Shown here: piece after piece, positions 27,135 through 35,842 of the stretch
How the letters are laid out: each line of letters starts with the position of its first letter
Numbering within the stretch: the stretch's first letter is position 1
Source: Bdellovibrio sp. KM01
Lineage (GTDB): Bacteria > Bdellovibrionota > Bdellovibrionia > Bdellovibrionales > Bdellovibrionaceae
DNA length: 64,000 nt
Reading direction: 5' to 3'
Assembly (NCBI RefSeq): GCF_013752535.1
Contig: NZ_CP058348.1
Coordinates: 186,001-250,000, forward strand
Program-made: the position numbers and the translations under genes
Notes under the pieces: model-generated
Told to the model about the DNA's origin: nothing
Databases searched by the model: none
What the model saw: the letters and a program-made list of their open reading frames with translations, nothing else

Positions 27135-30100
27135 GTGGGGACGGGACTCTTTTTATCCTATACCTCAGAGAACGCTAAAGAGTTTGTTACCACTGCTCCC
27201 AAAGCAAATCGCATAGCAAATTTTAATCCCGAGGGGATGTCAATTTCTGTGCTTCATTACTATGATCGTGTGAAGCTGCGAATATTCGAAGGAGTCGGTA
27301 CATCTCGCTTCGCCAAGTACATAAATCTTGAAGGTCAACGAGTCGTTGCAAGTTCTAATGCTGATGAGCTTTACTATTTCGATTCGAATGGTCGACATAT
27401 GACTACGCGGAATGCTCTTACCGGTGCAATTTTGCGAACTTTCAATTATTCCAATAACAAACTTTCTTCAATTGTTGATGCTTATGGAAATACAACGAAA
27501 TTAAATAGAAGTTCCACGGGTGTTCTTACTTCCGTCACTGCGCCATTCGGTCAAATCACTACTGTTACGACGACTGCTGCAGGTCTGATTTCTTCAGTTA
27601 AAAATCCTATGGGTCAAACTTATACTTTGGCTTATAAAAGCGGAACAGAGCTTCTCGAAAAATTCACTAAACCCGGTGGCCAATATTCTACATTCAGTTA
27701 TGATGTTAACGGCAAATTGACCAAAGATGCAGCGATTGCTGGCAATCGCTGGGATTTACTGCTCACATTGATGTCAGATCAAAGAACAATTGATAAAAGT
27801 TCTGCTCTTGCAAGAAAAGACACTTACTATTTTTGGGGAGAAAAAGGAGACTCTCATCGTTATGTCGATTATGCCTCAGGCGCGTGGTCAGATAGCGTTT
27901 CTCTATATAATAACGGTGGAAGTGTTTATAATGAGGAAGGAATCTCGGAAGAGGTTCGTTCCTTCCCCGATGCTCGGCTTGATGTCTTGTCTGATACTCC
28001 CATATATCATATAAAACAGTGGCGTGATGAAGAAACTAATAGTCTTCCTTATGTCATGACAACATTTCATAGAACGATTAGTGGAAGCTATGCCTTATTT
28101 GGTTTCGGAGCCATAACTGATTCTGCAAAAATCAATGATCGGACTATTTCTACGGATGTCTACACAGCTAATACCAAAACATTTCTGAAGACTTCTAATC
28201 AAGGTGCGACATCGACAAAAGTAATTGATCAGTTCGGTAAAGTCTCGCTGCTTAAAATTGGTAACGACACGCCATGGACTTACAATTATGATGGATTTGG
28301 ACGGTTGTGGTCTAAGTCTCAGGGGGCTTATAACACGGAACAGTACGTTTATAATACTAATGGATACCTCCAAAGCGTAACAAATGCCCGGAACGAAGTT
28401 ACTTCATATTCTTATGATCTTGCTGGAAGATTAACGCAGATTAAACTTCCGGATAATCGTTTAATTGGTATGACGTACGATGCAAATGGAAACAAGACGG
28501 GTATCATCCCTCCGTCAAAACCTCTGCACAAGTTTGTATTTAATGCGATGGAACTTATGAGTTCTTATCAGCCACCAGCTCTTACTGGTGTTACAGTTAA
28601 AGATACAACATATACGTACAATCAAGATAAACAGCTGACGCAGATTACTCGTCCCGATGCCAGAACTGTGAAATATATATATGACGCAAACATGGGCCGT
28701 ATTGATCAAGTCCAGGTTGCACGCGGAAGTGATAATTATTTTTATAGAGACTGGTCCGATCGCATTGGGCAAATTGATTCTGCCGATGGAATACGCTCGG
28801 TTTACAGATACTTCGGAAAATCATTACGAACAGAGGAGCAACGACTAGCATCGAACGACGCACTTTTGGCGTCGGTTCAATATCTTTATGATAATGAATT
28901 CCGAGTTTCTGCTCGTGTGGTTAAGGGGAGTGGTTACACTTCAACGATCGGTATCACCTATAATGGAGACAGTGTCCCAACAAAAATTGGTAATATGACG
29001 TTGGCCTACAGTTATCCTTCAGGTCGTCTGGCGACGACTGCTTTGGATCGAATTACGGATTCCCGTACCTACGATGCACTCGGTAATTTGAAAAGTTACA
29101 CTGCTATTTATACCCCACCAACTGGTGCCGCAACAACTTTGTATGCGTACTCTTTGACCAGAGATGCCGCGAGCAGAATTACGGGAAAGACTGAAACAAT
29201 TGGTGGCGTGACGTCAACATACGTTTACAAATACGACGTCGCCGGCAGGCTAATCTCGGTAACAAAAGATGGAGCAACTAACAGTACTTTTAGTTATGAT
29301 TCCAACGGTAATAAAACTAGCGGTACAATTAATGGTGTAGCGTTCACAGCGACCTATGATGATCAAGATCGTATCGCGAAGTGGAATTCAGCTGTCTACA
29401 CACACAACGCTAATGGCGATAACACCGGAATTCAAGATGGCACTATTGCCAATACGTACACATATGATGCTTATAGCAGACTTTTGGCCTCGGTTGTTTC
29501 ATCAAGTAACTACAAATACCAATACGATGGCAAAGGACGTCAGGTCAGAGTTTATTCAGGCACAACGGGCGCGACAGTTATGCGAAGAATCTATGAAGAT
29601 GATCTTCGAATCGCTGCCGAATACAACGATGCGGGTGTGGTTTCAAAGGAATACGTTTACGGAACGAGTGTTAACTCACCAGACTACGTAATTATATCGG
29701 GTGTTAGATATAGATTTATCAAAGACCATTTGGGATCGCCTCGTTTAATTGTAAAGTCAACGGACGGAACAATCGCACAACGAATGGATTACAGCGTTTT
29801 TGGTCAAGTTACTATCAATACGAAGCCGGGTTTCCAAGCGTACGGATTTGGCGGTGGCCTGTTGATTAGTTCGGTTGGACTTACAAAGTTCGGTGCGCGA
29901 TGGTATGATGCTAATTCAGGAAGATGGACCTCTAAAGATCCGGTTCGATTTGATGGCGGGGATATGAATCTTTATGGTTATGTAATTAACGATCCAATTA
30001 ACCTAATTGATCCCACCGGATTAAAGTTTAACCCGCAGTCTGACGCCATCAACGAGGTATTGGCGGAGAGAATTCCCGAAGCGGCAAATTACTGGTTTTA

Positions 30101-30266
30101 TGAGCGACCATGTGAGAAGAAGCGGGAGAAGCAGAGGTCGGCAGAAGAGTGGGATGCTTCAAACCCCATTAGAAGTACGCCAGTTAAACGCGTCTTGCCG
30201 CCGCCATTCGATCCCGTGCCAACTGTTGAATCGCCTAAAATGTGTAATGGAGTGAAATGTGGATAG
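27135..30266 (+). CDS. RHS/YD-repeat protein, probable contact-dependent toxin carrier
   Basis: The 1043-residue ORF (GTG start, AGGAG about 14 bases upstream) contains many YD repeats (SYDLAGRLTQIKL, TYDANGNKTG) forming the RHS shell. The hyperconserved RHS core follows (ARWYDANSGRWTSKDP, LYGYVINDPINLIDPTGL); the core ends near residue 963, and an 80-residue variable tip follows. The tip (PCEKKREKQRSAEEWDAS...) has no family I recognise; in the RHS class this is the toxin position. The ORF lacks its own secretion signal because the signal is encoded upstream of the nonsense codon. It overlaps the putative immunity gene by eight bases. Confidence 0.88.
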   Translation: MGTGLFLSYTSENAKEFVTTAPKANRIANFNPEGMSISVLHYYDRVKLRIFEGVGTSRFAKYINLEGQRVVASSNADELYYFDSNGRHMTTRNALTGAILRTFNYSNNKLSSIVDAYGNTTKLNRSSTGVLTSVTAPFGQITTVTTTAAGLISSVKNPMGQTYTLAYKSGTELLEKFTKPGGQYSTFSYDVNGKLTKDAAIAGNRWDLLLTLMSDQRTIDKSSALARKDTYYFWGEKGDSHRYVDYASGAWSDSVSLYNNGGSVYNEEGISEEVRSFPDARLDVLSDTPIYHIKQWRDEETNSLPYVMTTFHRTISGSYALFGFGAITDSAKINDRTISTDVYTANTKTFLKTSNQGATSTKVIDQFGKVSLLKIGNDTPWTYNYDGFGRLWSKSQGAYNTEQYVYNTNGYLQSVTNARNEVTSYSYDLAGRLTQIKLPDNRLIGMTYDANGNKTGIIPPSKPLHKFVFNAMELMSSYQPPALTGVTVKDTTYTYNQDKQLTQITRPDARTVKYIYDANMGRIDQVQVARGSDNYFYRDWSDRIGQIDSADGIRSVYRYFGKSLRTEEQRLASNDALLASVQYLYDNEFRVSARVVKGSGYTSTIGITYNGDSVPTKIGNMTLAYSYPSGRLATTALDRITDSRTYDALGNLKSYTAIYTPPTGAATTLYAYSLTRDAASRITGKTETIGGVTSTYVYKYDVAGRLISVTKDGATNSTFSYDSNGNKTSGTINGVAFTATYDDQDRIAKWNSAVYTHNANGDNTGIQDGTIANTYTYDAYSRLLASVVSSSNYKYQYDGKGRQVRVYSGTTGATVMRRIYEDDLRIAAEYNDAGVVSKEYVYGTSVNSPDYVIISGVRYRFIKDHLGSPRLIVKSTDGTIAQRMDYSVFGQVTINTKPGFQAYGFGGGLLISSVGLTKFGARWYDANSGRWTSKDPVRFDGGDMNLYGYVINDPINLIDPTGLKFNPQSDAINEVLAERIPEAANYWFYERPCEKKREKQRSAEEWDASNPIRSTPVKRVLPPPFDPVPTVESPKMCNGVKCG

Positions 30267-30801
30267 AACGAAAATTTTATTGAAATGGATTATTCATATT
30301 ACCAGAGCTGTGTTTTTCCTGGGGCTTTTACTGAATACATTCTCGCTAATAACTTATATTGTTCAGTTATTTGAAGATTTTAATCAGAATGAACATCTAT
30401 ATAAGACCATTTACACAATTTTGATCATTGCTCAAAATTTAATTCTTATAAAAGCATTATCCCATTCGCTGAAGATTGGAAGATTCTGGAATATTGATCG
30501 TAAAATTTCGGTTTCCTCAGTTCGGAGTGTCGCGAGGTGTCTTATGATTTTGATTTTCGTACAAGTCGTGAGTATTATTCTTCGATTCGTAACAAATATT
30601 GTCTACCAAAGGCCTTCTGATAACTACCTTACGGGAGATCATTGGTCCGCACCCGTGGTGGGTCATGTAGAACATAACATTAAGATAATATCCTTGATTT
30701 CTGATTTTATGGACCCCAGCCCTACTGGCTTAGGCGCGCTAATTTTGGCGTTATGTATGTTAATAGTTGCAGATCATCTAGATGGCGCGTTGGCGAGATG
30801 A
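30259..30801 (+). CDS. four-helix membrane protein, candidate RHS immunity protein (DUF2975-like)
   Basis: The GTG start lies eight bases inside the RHS 3' end, a typical toxin-immunity arrangement. The 180-residue product has four membrane helices (for example VFFLGLLLNTFSLITYIV, IYTILIIAQNLILIKAL, CLMILIFVQVVSIILRFV, GLGALILALCMLIVADHL), a layout like DUF2975 proteins. If the RHS tip attacks the membrane, this would be the cognate protector; that link rests on position only. Confidence 0.7.
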   Translation: MDRTKILLKWIIHITRAVFFLGLLLNTFSLITYIVQLFEDFNQNEHLYKTIYTILIIAQNLILIKALSHSLKIGRFWNIDRKISVSSVRSVARCLMILIFVQVVSIILRFVTNIVYQRPSDNYLTGDHWSAPVVGHVEHNIKIISLISDFMDPSPTGLGALILALCMLIVADHLDGALAR

Positions 30802-30812
30802 ATAAGAAATGT

Positions 30813-30842
30813 AAAAAAGGCGGAATCACTTCCGCCATTTTC
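30813..30842. terminator. terminator hairpin (duplicate copy)
   Basis: AAAGGCGGAA / TTCCGCC stem with loop TCAC closes the RHS-immunity unit. The right T-run is interrupted (ATTTTC). It is part of the duplicated block matching 31636-31776. Confidence 0.6.
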
Positions 30843-30954
30843 TTACTTAACCAGGTTCTTTGCGTCTTTTTGGGCTTCGATAACTGCTTTGTGGAATTTA
30901 TCGAAGGCCTCGGGGTTTACTTTGTAAATCGCTAAAGAGTGCTGGAACTAGTGC
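30841..30954 (-). pseudogene. 3'-end remnant of a diverged copy of the 31665-32834 gene
   Basis: This block aligns with 31664-31777 at roughly 90 % identity (counted by eye, about a dozen mismatches). It includes the stop codon, and on the minus strand encodes the last 36 or so residues of the neighbouring secreted protein. The match continues through the terminator hairpin on the outer side and breaks off near 30950. The divergence is too large for a fresh tandem duplication and suggests import from a related strain. Confidence 0.75.
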
Positions 30955-31066
30955 GGTCATCTGTGGAGCCGCGACAGCCGTGGCAATTACAGTAGTCAAT
31001 ATTTATGATGACAATGATCCTGTACAAGAGGCCATTGATAAACTTAAAAAGGACACGGAGGAGTAA
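30951..31066 (+). pseudogene. orphan C-terminal tail of an interrupted ORF (possible displaced RHS tip)
   Basis: A frame open to the left but without a start encodes a hydrophobic segment (SAVICGAATAVAITVVN) followed by YDDNDPVQEAIDKLKKDTEE and TAA. The TAA overlaps the ATG of the next gene (TAATG), as expected for a coupled toxin-immunity pair. No start or core precedes it, so it is probably the left-over end of a former RHS tip. Confidence 0.5.
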
Positions 31067-31453
31067 TGATGAAAACTATTTATCATAGTAAGCTGTTGGT
31101 TGCTGGAATGATTCTCATATCTCTTGCTCTGGTGTTGAGCGCTTGGATCGAGAGTAATTTAACTTATAAATTGGTACATTTATGTCTCGCCTCAGCATTT
31201 CTGTTTTTTTCGATATATTCACTTCGGTTTCCCGCTGTAAAAATTGAGGGCAATGCGATACACGTACGACAGTTTTTTTGCGTTGGATTTAAAACAGTGA
31301 ATAGGTCCAATTTTTTTTTCATGCGAAAAAATTGGGAAATCGAGGCTTTCTATTTATGGTCCTGACGGCAGTCAAATCTTGAAGCTGGGAATATTTAGCG
31401 AGTATGATCTTGATCAAATAATCGAGGCTCTAAAATTGTCTACTCATCATTAA
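31066..31453 (+). pseudogene. frameshifted two-helix membrane protein (possible orphan immunity gene)
   Basis: The ATG overlaps the preceding stop by one base. The first 90 residues carry two membrane helices (LLVAGMILISLALVLSAWI and LVHLCLASAFLFFSIYSL) and the start of a beta-rich domain. The frame then fails near the homopolymer at 31326-31331 and stops at 31365. Removing one base continues into a sensible tail (SIYGPDGSQILKLGIFSEYD...) ending at 31453. I read this as a decayed gene; a sequencing error in the A-run cannot be excluded. Confidence 0.65.
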
Positions 31454-31486
31454 AAAAAGGCGTTCCCGATCATACATGGAGGCCCC

Positions 31487-31621
31487 TTGGAGTTTAGAAG
31501 AAAGAAATCTATTATTGTGATCATTATTGCTATTTTTGTGTTGGGAATGGTCATTTTTTTATGCAGAGATAAAATCTCCGAGATGGTTAACGATCGGGTG
31601 ACGCCGTTGCAGGCTAGATAG
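31487..31621 (+). CDS. tiny single-span membrane ORF
   Basis: TTG at 31487 follows GGAGG by four bases and opens a 44-residue frame: RRKK, a hydrophobic helix (SIIVIIIAIFVLGMVIFLC), then a short charged tail. It may be a real small protein or debris of the RHS region. Confidence 0.35.
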   Translation: MEFRRKKSIIVIIIAIFVLGMVIFLCRDKISEMVNDRVTPLQAR

Positions 31622-31635
31622 CGGAATATATAATT

Positions 31636-31777
31636 AAAAAGGCGGAAGTGATTCCGCCTTTTTCTTATTTAACCAGGTTCTTTGCTTCCTTCTGAGCTTC
31701 GATAACTGCTTTGTGAAATTTTTCGAAGACCTCGGGGTTTACTTTGTAAATTGCCAAGGAGTGCTGGAACAAGTGAG
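31636..31777. repeat. direct repeat, second copy (intact gene end plus terminator)
   Basis: A perfect 12-bp hairpin (AAAAAGGCGGAA / TTCCGCCTTTTT, loop GTGA, 31636-31663) plus the last 110 or so bases of the 31665 gene match 30813-30954. The hairpin acts as terminator for the minus-strand gene and possibly for the plus-strand remnants. Confidence 0.75.
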
Positions 31778-32834
31778 TGTTGATTTCTGGATGCTCGTCG
31801 ATGTTTTTCTTAACTCGTTTTAGCAAATCCGGATCTTGAGTTAACTTCTTAGAGAAATTTTCCATAAACGCTTCGTCTTGGAATTTTTCGTAGCTGGTGA
31901 AGCCGTGATCCTTTAGCTGCAGATCTTCGATGATGCCGTCACGGCCTTCTTTGATTTGCTTGTCGATCTCGACCACATATTCAGGGAATTGATACGTTTT
32001 TGCGGAATTTACAGCAGTCAAAAGTTTCATCGTGATTTCAGCACTTTTTTCAAGGCTGACTTGGCGAGGATTGCCGTCTTTATCCAGCAATAACAAGTTA
32101 TTAAAAACATCCTCTGGAGATTCAGCATGCGCCGGAGGAGCCTCACTTAACGTCTTCATCACTTCTGCAGAAGAAATCAAAACCTCATAGCGCAGGCTGT
32201 TTTGCAATGCCTCTTTCGTGTCGAATGTAAGAACTTGTTCCTGCAAAGCCTTCAGGCGCATTTTATCGTCTTTTTTAAGTTTGCGGTGGTTCATGGCTTT
32301 CAATGTTTCCAGAGATTGCTCAAGCCAATTTGTGCCCATCATGTTTAGTAAGATCGGACCTTTACACTGAGCCACCATCAAAGAAACGCGCGCCAAGGCT
32401 TGCGCGTCTTTCATATTGCCGCTGTTGCGAACTTGTTTGTTGGTGATTTTGAAAACTTCATTCGCATCGTTCCAGTTGGCAACTGTCAAACCACTTGCGG
32501 AGTAAGCATTGCAACCTTGAATCGACAGATCAGACAGTTTCAAAAAGCTTTTTGCTGTTTGAGCGTTGCTGGAGGATTTTTTCATCACAGCTAACTGAGA
32601 GAAAAATTGGCGACTTCCCTGAGAAGGGATAATGATTTTATCCTGCTCAGGCAGCATCGAATTTAATTTTCCGGCAATCTCAATAAGGGATTTGCTGGTT
32701 TGTGGAGCCGTCAGATCTTTCTTTTGTGGAGAAAGAGTAATCGCTGTCGTCGCCTCGGGAGTAGGCGAGGCCGCAGGGGATGGGCTTTCGGTTGGTGAGG
32801 CTGCTAGTGCCAGGGAAACAAGTAGATGAAGCAT
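31665..32834 (-). CDS. secreted hypothetical protein, mostly helical
   Basis: The 389-residue product starts with signal peptide MLHLLVSLALAAS and a Pro/Ser/Thr-rich linker, then a helical region. Two cysteines (near residues 113 and 158) may pair. No family is recognised. Its 3' end has been duplicated at 30841. It lies seven bases after the tadA-Nudix gene on the same strand, so it is probably the last gene of that operon. Confidence 0.75.
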   Translation of the reverse strand: MLHLLVSLALAASPTESPSPAASPTPEATTAITLSPQKKDLTAPQTSKSLIEIAGKLNSMLPEQDKIIIPSQGSRQFFSQLAVMKKSSSNAQTAKSFLKLSDLSIQGCNAYSASGLTVANWNDANEVFKITNKQVRNSGNMKDAQALARVSLMVAQCKGPILLNMMGTNWLEQSLETLKAMNHRKLKKDDKMRLKALQEQVLTFDTKEALQNSLRYEVLISSAEVMKTLSEAPPAHAESPEDVFNNLLLLDKDGNPRQVSLEKSAEITMKLLTAVNSAKTYQFPEYVVEIDKQIKEGRDGIIEDLQLKDHGFTSYEKFQDEAFMENFSKKLTQDPDLLKRVKKNIDEHPEINTHLFQHSLAIYKVNPEVFEKFHKAVIEAQKEAKNLVK

Positions 32835-32841
32835 AACCCTC

Positions 32842-33771
32842 CTAGAGTTTCATTTTTCGAGCGGTCTTTGTGAGCTTCTGTACGGCCCACAGGATATCTT
32901 TATCGTAGGCGAACACGCGATCAACATCTTTCAAATCAATCCATGCGACTCCACGATGATAGTCTGCATCCTGAACGGCTCGCACTTCGTGCCATGGCTC
33001 ATTCAAGGTTGCGAGGTAAAACACTGTGTCGCACGGTTGATTTTTTCCATTCCACGTGAAGTCATATTTTCTTCTGAATTCAGTCTCGGGAAATACTTTG
33101 ATCTGATAATCAGTTTCTTCTTTGGCTTCACGCATAGCTGTGGTGGCTGCATTTTCACCTGGATCGATCATTCCGCCTGGCAAAAAGAAGTATTTCTTTT
33201 TCGAAACCGGATCTTCCGCATGAAATCCTAAAATTTTATTTTTATAAACCACGATAGCGGAAGCTCGGTGGCGATAAACTTTTTCGGATTTCAATTGTTT
33301 CTGTTCATCGCGGCGAATTTGAAAAAATGCAGAGATCAACTCAGAACATTCTTTTTCCAGAACCCCTGCCGTGACCTGCACCTGATGATTTAATCGTGCA
33401 TCTGATAAAACTTCATACAGGCTTTCAACCGCGCCACCTTTAGCGTCCTTAGCGGCGTAAACCACACGGCCCACTCGAGCCTGTTGAATCGCGCCAGCGC
33501 ACATCACACAAGGTTCAAGTGTGACATACAATGTGCAGTCTTCTAAACGCCAGGATTGAAGTTTTTTAGCGGCTCTGTGCAAACACAAAAGTTCTGCGTG
33601 GCCCAGGGGAGTATGAAGTGTTTCGCGAACATTCGCGGCTTTGGAAAGAAGTTCCCCGGTCGGAGAAACAAGAACAGCACCGATTGGTACTTCGCCGTTT
33701 TTACCAGCTTTGTGCGCAAGTTCTAAAGCCTTGCGCATCCATTTTATATCTTGCTCAGCATTCTTAATCAT
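32842..33771 (-). CDS. tadA: tRNA adenosine deaminase fused to a Nudix hydrolase
   Basis: Residues 1-155 are a complete TadA: the zinc/proton-shuttle motif HAEL (His58, Glu60) and PCVMC (Cys88, Cys91). TadA makes inosine at the wobble position of tRNA-Arg(ACG). Residues 165-309 form a Nudix domain with a full box (Gly200...Glu206...Arg214-Glu215...Glu218-Glu219), which would hydrolyse nucleoside diphosphate-linked substrates. TadA is normally a stand-alone protein of about 160 residues, so the fusion is unusual. Its start overlaps the upstream metallopeptidase stop by one base. Confidence 0.92.
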   Translation of the reverse strand: MIKNAEQDIKWMRKALELAHKAGKNGEVPIGAVLVSPTGELLSKAANVRETLHTPLGHAELLCLHRAAKKLQSWRLEDCTLYVTLEPCVMCAGAIQQARVGRVVYAAKDAKGGAVESLYEVLSDARLNHQVQVTAGVLEKECSELISAFFQIRRDEQKQLKSEKVYRHRASAIVVYKNKILGFHAEDPVSKKKYFFLPGGMIDPGENAATTAMREAKEETDYQIKVFPETEFRRKYDFTWNGKNQPCDTVFYLATLNEPWHEVRAVQDADYHRGVAWIDLKDVDRVFAYDKDILWAVQKLTKTARKMKL

Positions 33772-34847
33772 TAAGGGTATTTTAGATCGCCCTCATAGAA
33801 AAGCTCAATCCAATTATTTTTTTTCGTGAATTGGTGCCATCTCCAATCCCAGAAAAAGACTGCTTTGCCCGTAAGGATTCTGTACTGCAGATCAAAATCA
33901 GCGTTAGCCATGAAATAAAATGCAGTGCTTTCGGCAAAATCGTCATAGGGATTTGTGGCAGCGTAAGTGGTTACAAAGTTTGTTCGGTCGAATTGCAAGT
34001 AGAAGTCATGCATTTCACTCAGCTGTAATTTGGTTCTGCCTTCGCAGTAATAAAAGCAAAGCCTGCTCCATAGCGGAAACATATTCTGATCATTTGGCTC
34101 ATAGCCATTTTTCCAGCTGAGTGATGACCACGAGTCCATCTCTGGCAGGAATTTTTTTTGAAGCGCGTAGTACTCTTCAGTTGTTGTTGGTTTTGCCGAG
34201 CAGTCTTCTCCCGGAGCGCAGTAAAAGCGATTCGCTCCATTGGCGAAATCCAAAATATGACCAAACTCATGAGTAACCACGTACTGCATAATTTGCAGCG
34301 GGGATTTGCCACGAATTGAAACTTGCGGGCCGTCTTTGCTGACTTGGTAGCGGGGTAATTCGCTGCCAAAAATCTTTTGTTCCTTCCAGCCAAGAACCGC
34401 ATCGGCTTCTAATCCAGATTCAACAAGGCTTCGGCTGATTGCCATGAATGAAGTGCCTTGACCAGAGCCGGCCATCGCAAGCGAATCCATTTTATCTACG
34501 ACAAAAATATACGGCAAAGAGCAGAAGACTCTTTGAAGTGGTTTTTGAAGAAGGTCATAAAGATGCTCCAGATTTTCGATCGCCTTTTGGTTTTTTTCAC
34601 CGCAGACGTCGTCATGCTGTAGGTCCGCTACACTGCAGGTAATCTGTGAAATACGAGCTCTGCAATCCTCTTGGCCGACCCATGCTGTGAGTGTTTTAGG
34701 GGCATTTTTAAGGGCCGGAGGGGTTCCGATCACGAAATCGGGTGCAAGATAGGTCGCCCAAGGCAGTGTGTTCGCCGTTGAAGAGCCGTGAGCTGATGCC
34801 GCACCCGAGAGCAATAATACTAATAATATTAGGTAGATAGATTTCAT
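33771..34847 (-). CDS. secreted zinc metallopeptidase (HExxH)
   Basis: From the ATG at 34847 the 358-residue product begins with a Sec signal peptide (MKSIYLILLVLLLSGAASA). The catalytic motif HEFGH lies at residues 193-197, with Glu306 in DDFAES as a plausible third zinc ligand. Cysteines suggest disulfides in the periplasm or outside. A predator could use such an enzyme on prey, but the substrate is unknown. It is the first gene of an operon with tadA-Nudix and the 31665 gene; a longer start at 34901 would bury the signal peptide. Confidence 0.85.
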   Translation of the reverse strand: MKSIYLILLVLLLSGAASAHGSSTANTLPWATYLAPDFVIGTPPALKNAPKTLTAWVGQEDCRARISQITCSVADLQHDDVCGEKNQKAIENLEHLYDLLQKPLQRVFCSLPYIFVVDKMDSLAMAGSGQGTSFMAISRSLVESGLEADAVLGWKEQKIFGSELPRYQVSKDGPQVSIRGKSPLQIMQYVVTHEFGHILDFANGANRFYCAPGEDCSAKPTTTEEYYALQKKFLPEMDSWSSLSWKNGYEPNDQNMFPLWSRLCFYYCEGRTKLQLSEMHDFYLQFDRTNFVTTYAATNPYDDFAESTAFYFMANADFDLQYRILTGKAVFFWDWRWHQFTKKNNWIELFYEGDLKYP

Positions 34848-34885
34848 GGCGGCACGATAGCCAGTTCCCTGGCGAATTATCAATG

Positions 34886-34905
34886 AAAAGGTGCCTGGCA
34901 CTTTT
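34886..34905. repeat. GGTGCC palindrome (AAAAGGT family)
   Basis: AAAAGGTGCCTGGCACTTTT is a near-palindrome with one missing C in the right arm. It lies upstream of the metallopeptidase and rpsU, and its core matches the outer arms of the repeat at 3702-3758. Confidence 0.7.
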
Positions 34906-34936
34906 TGCAGAAGCGTTGCGTTAAGACCTCGAGGGG

Positions 34937-34965
34937 TTGCCCCTCCGTTGCCTCTTTGTTATACA
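34937..34965 (+). promoter_or_regulatory. promoter of the rpsU-yqeY-dnaG-rpoD operon
   Basis: TTGCCC (34937-34942), a 17-base spacer, and TATACA (34960-34965). The -35 box lies in a small palindrome (GAGGGG-TTG-CCCCTC, 34931-34945) that could bind a regulator. Confidence 0.55.
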
Positions 34966-35015
34966 CTCTCATTCTTATTTCTCTCTTCGACCACATTGGA
35001 AGGTAGGTGATTGTC

Positions 35016-35216
35016 GTGGCAATGGTTAAAATCAAAGACGGTGAGTCTTTTGAATCAGCGTTCCGTAAATTCAAAAAATCTTGCGAAAAAGCAGGTATTC
35101 TTTCTGAAGTTAAAAAACGTGAACACTTCGAAAAACCTTCTGTAAGACTTAAAAAGAAATCTATCGCAGCTCGTAAGCGCGCTGTTAAGAAATCTCGTAA
35201 AGGTTGGGGCGAATAG
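35016..35216 (+). CDS. rpsU: 30S ribosomal protein bS21
   Basis: The basic protein of about 66 residues matches bS21 ([12 protein letters not shown], then REHFEKPS and a Lys/Arg-rich tail). It helps the 30S subunit in initiation. Possible starts are GTG 35007, GTG 35016 and ATG 35022; GGTAGG is best spaced for GTG 35016. It opens the conserved macromolecular synthesis operon with yqeY, dnaG and rpoD, linking ribosome assembly, replication priming and transcription. Confidence 0.95.
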   Translation: MAMVKIKDGESFESAFRKFKKSCEKAGILSEVKKREHFEKPSVRLKKKSIAARKRAVKKSRKGWGE

Positions 35217-35250
35217 TTCTTTAAAAGAATTATAGTTTCTTACTCACAAG

Positions 35251-35274
35251 AGGCGACCCACAAAGTCGCCTTTT
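35251..35274 (+). terminator. terminator or attenuator after rpsU
   Basis: AGGCGAC / GTCGCCT stem with a 7-base loop and TTTT. The short T-run suggests partial read-through, which would raise rpsU mRNA relative to the genes behind it, as in E. coli. Confidence 0.7.
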
Positions 35275-35299
35275 GTCATAATCACCATAGGGAGTTTTC

Positions 35300-35746
35300 A
35301 TGGAAATCAGAGACAAAATCATGGCTGATGTTAAAGCCGCAATGATCGCAAAAGAATCACTTAAGCTAACAGCACTTCGTGGTCTGCAAGCTGCGATCAA
35401 AAATCGTGAAATCGATATGCGCCCAGACCCAATCACTCCGGAAGAAGTGATGAACGTCGTTAAAAAACTAGTTAAGCAACGCAAAGAATCCATCGATCAA
35501 TTTCAACAAGCTGGCCGCCAAGACCTGGTTGACCAAGAATCTGCTGAATTGAAAGTTTTGGAAGTTTATTTGCCAACGCAAATGAGCCGCGAGCAAATCG
35601 AAGCTCTAGTAACAGAAGTTATCGCTGCAACTGGCGCTAAAACTGTGAAAGACATGGGCCCAGTGATGAAAGAAGTCATCGCTCGTGCCAATGGCGCCGC
35701 TGACAACAAAATCGTTAGCGAAGTAATCAAAGCGAAACTAGCCTAG
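35300..35746 (+). CDS. yqeY: GatB/YqeY-domain protein
   Basis: The 148-residue protein is a full-length YqeY (KLTALRGLQAAIKNREID, then VYLPTQMSREQIEALV and KDMGPVMKEV). The domain is related to the tRNA-binding tail of GatB; its exact role is unknown. AGGGAG precedes the ATG. It often sits between rpsU and dnaG, as here. Confidence 0.95.
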   Translation: MEIRDKIMADVKAAMIAKESLKLTALRGLQAAIKNREIDMRPDPITPEEVMNVVKKLVKQRKESIDQFQQAGRQDLVDQESAELKVLEVYLPTQMSREQIEALVTEVIAATGAKTVKDMGPVMKEVIARANGAADNKIVSEVIKAKLA

Positions 35747-35842
35747 TTTTTCCTCGGAAGAATTGGACCTTGCCTAAAGCCTGCGGGGACTCATGTTCAG
35801 TGAGTTCCTGAAGGTAAAACTGAACCAAACTTTGGAAGGTAC

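Noticed and set aside
30753-30935. 60-residue plus-strand ORF ending in the duplicated block
   Set aside because: It crosses the terminator hairpin and reads antisense through the duplicated gene tail; no ribosome site.
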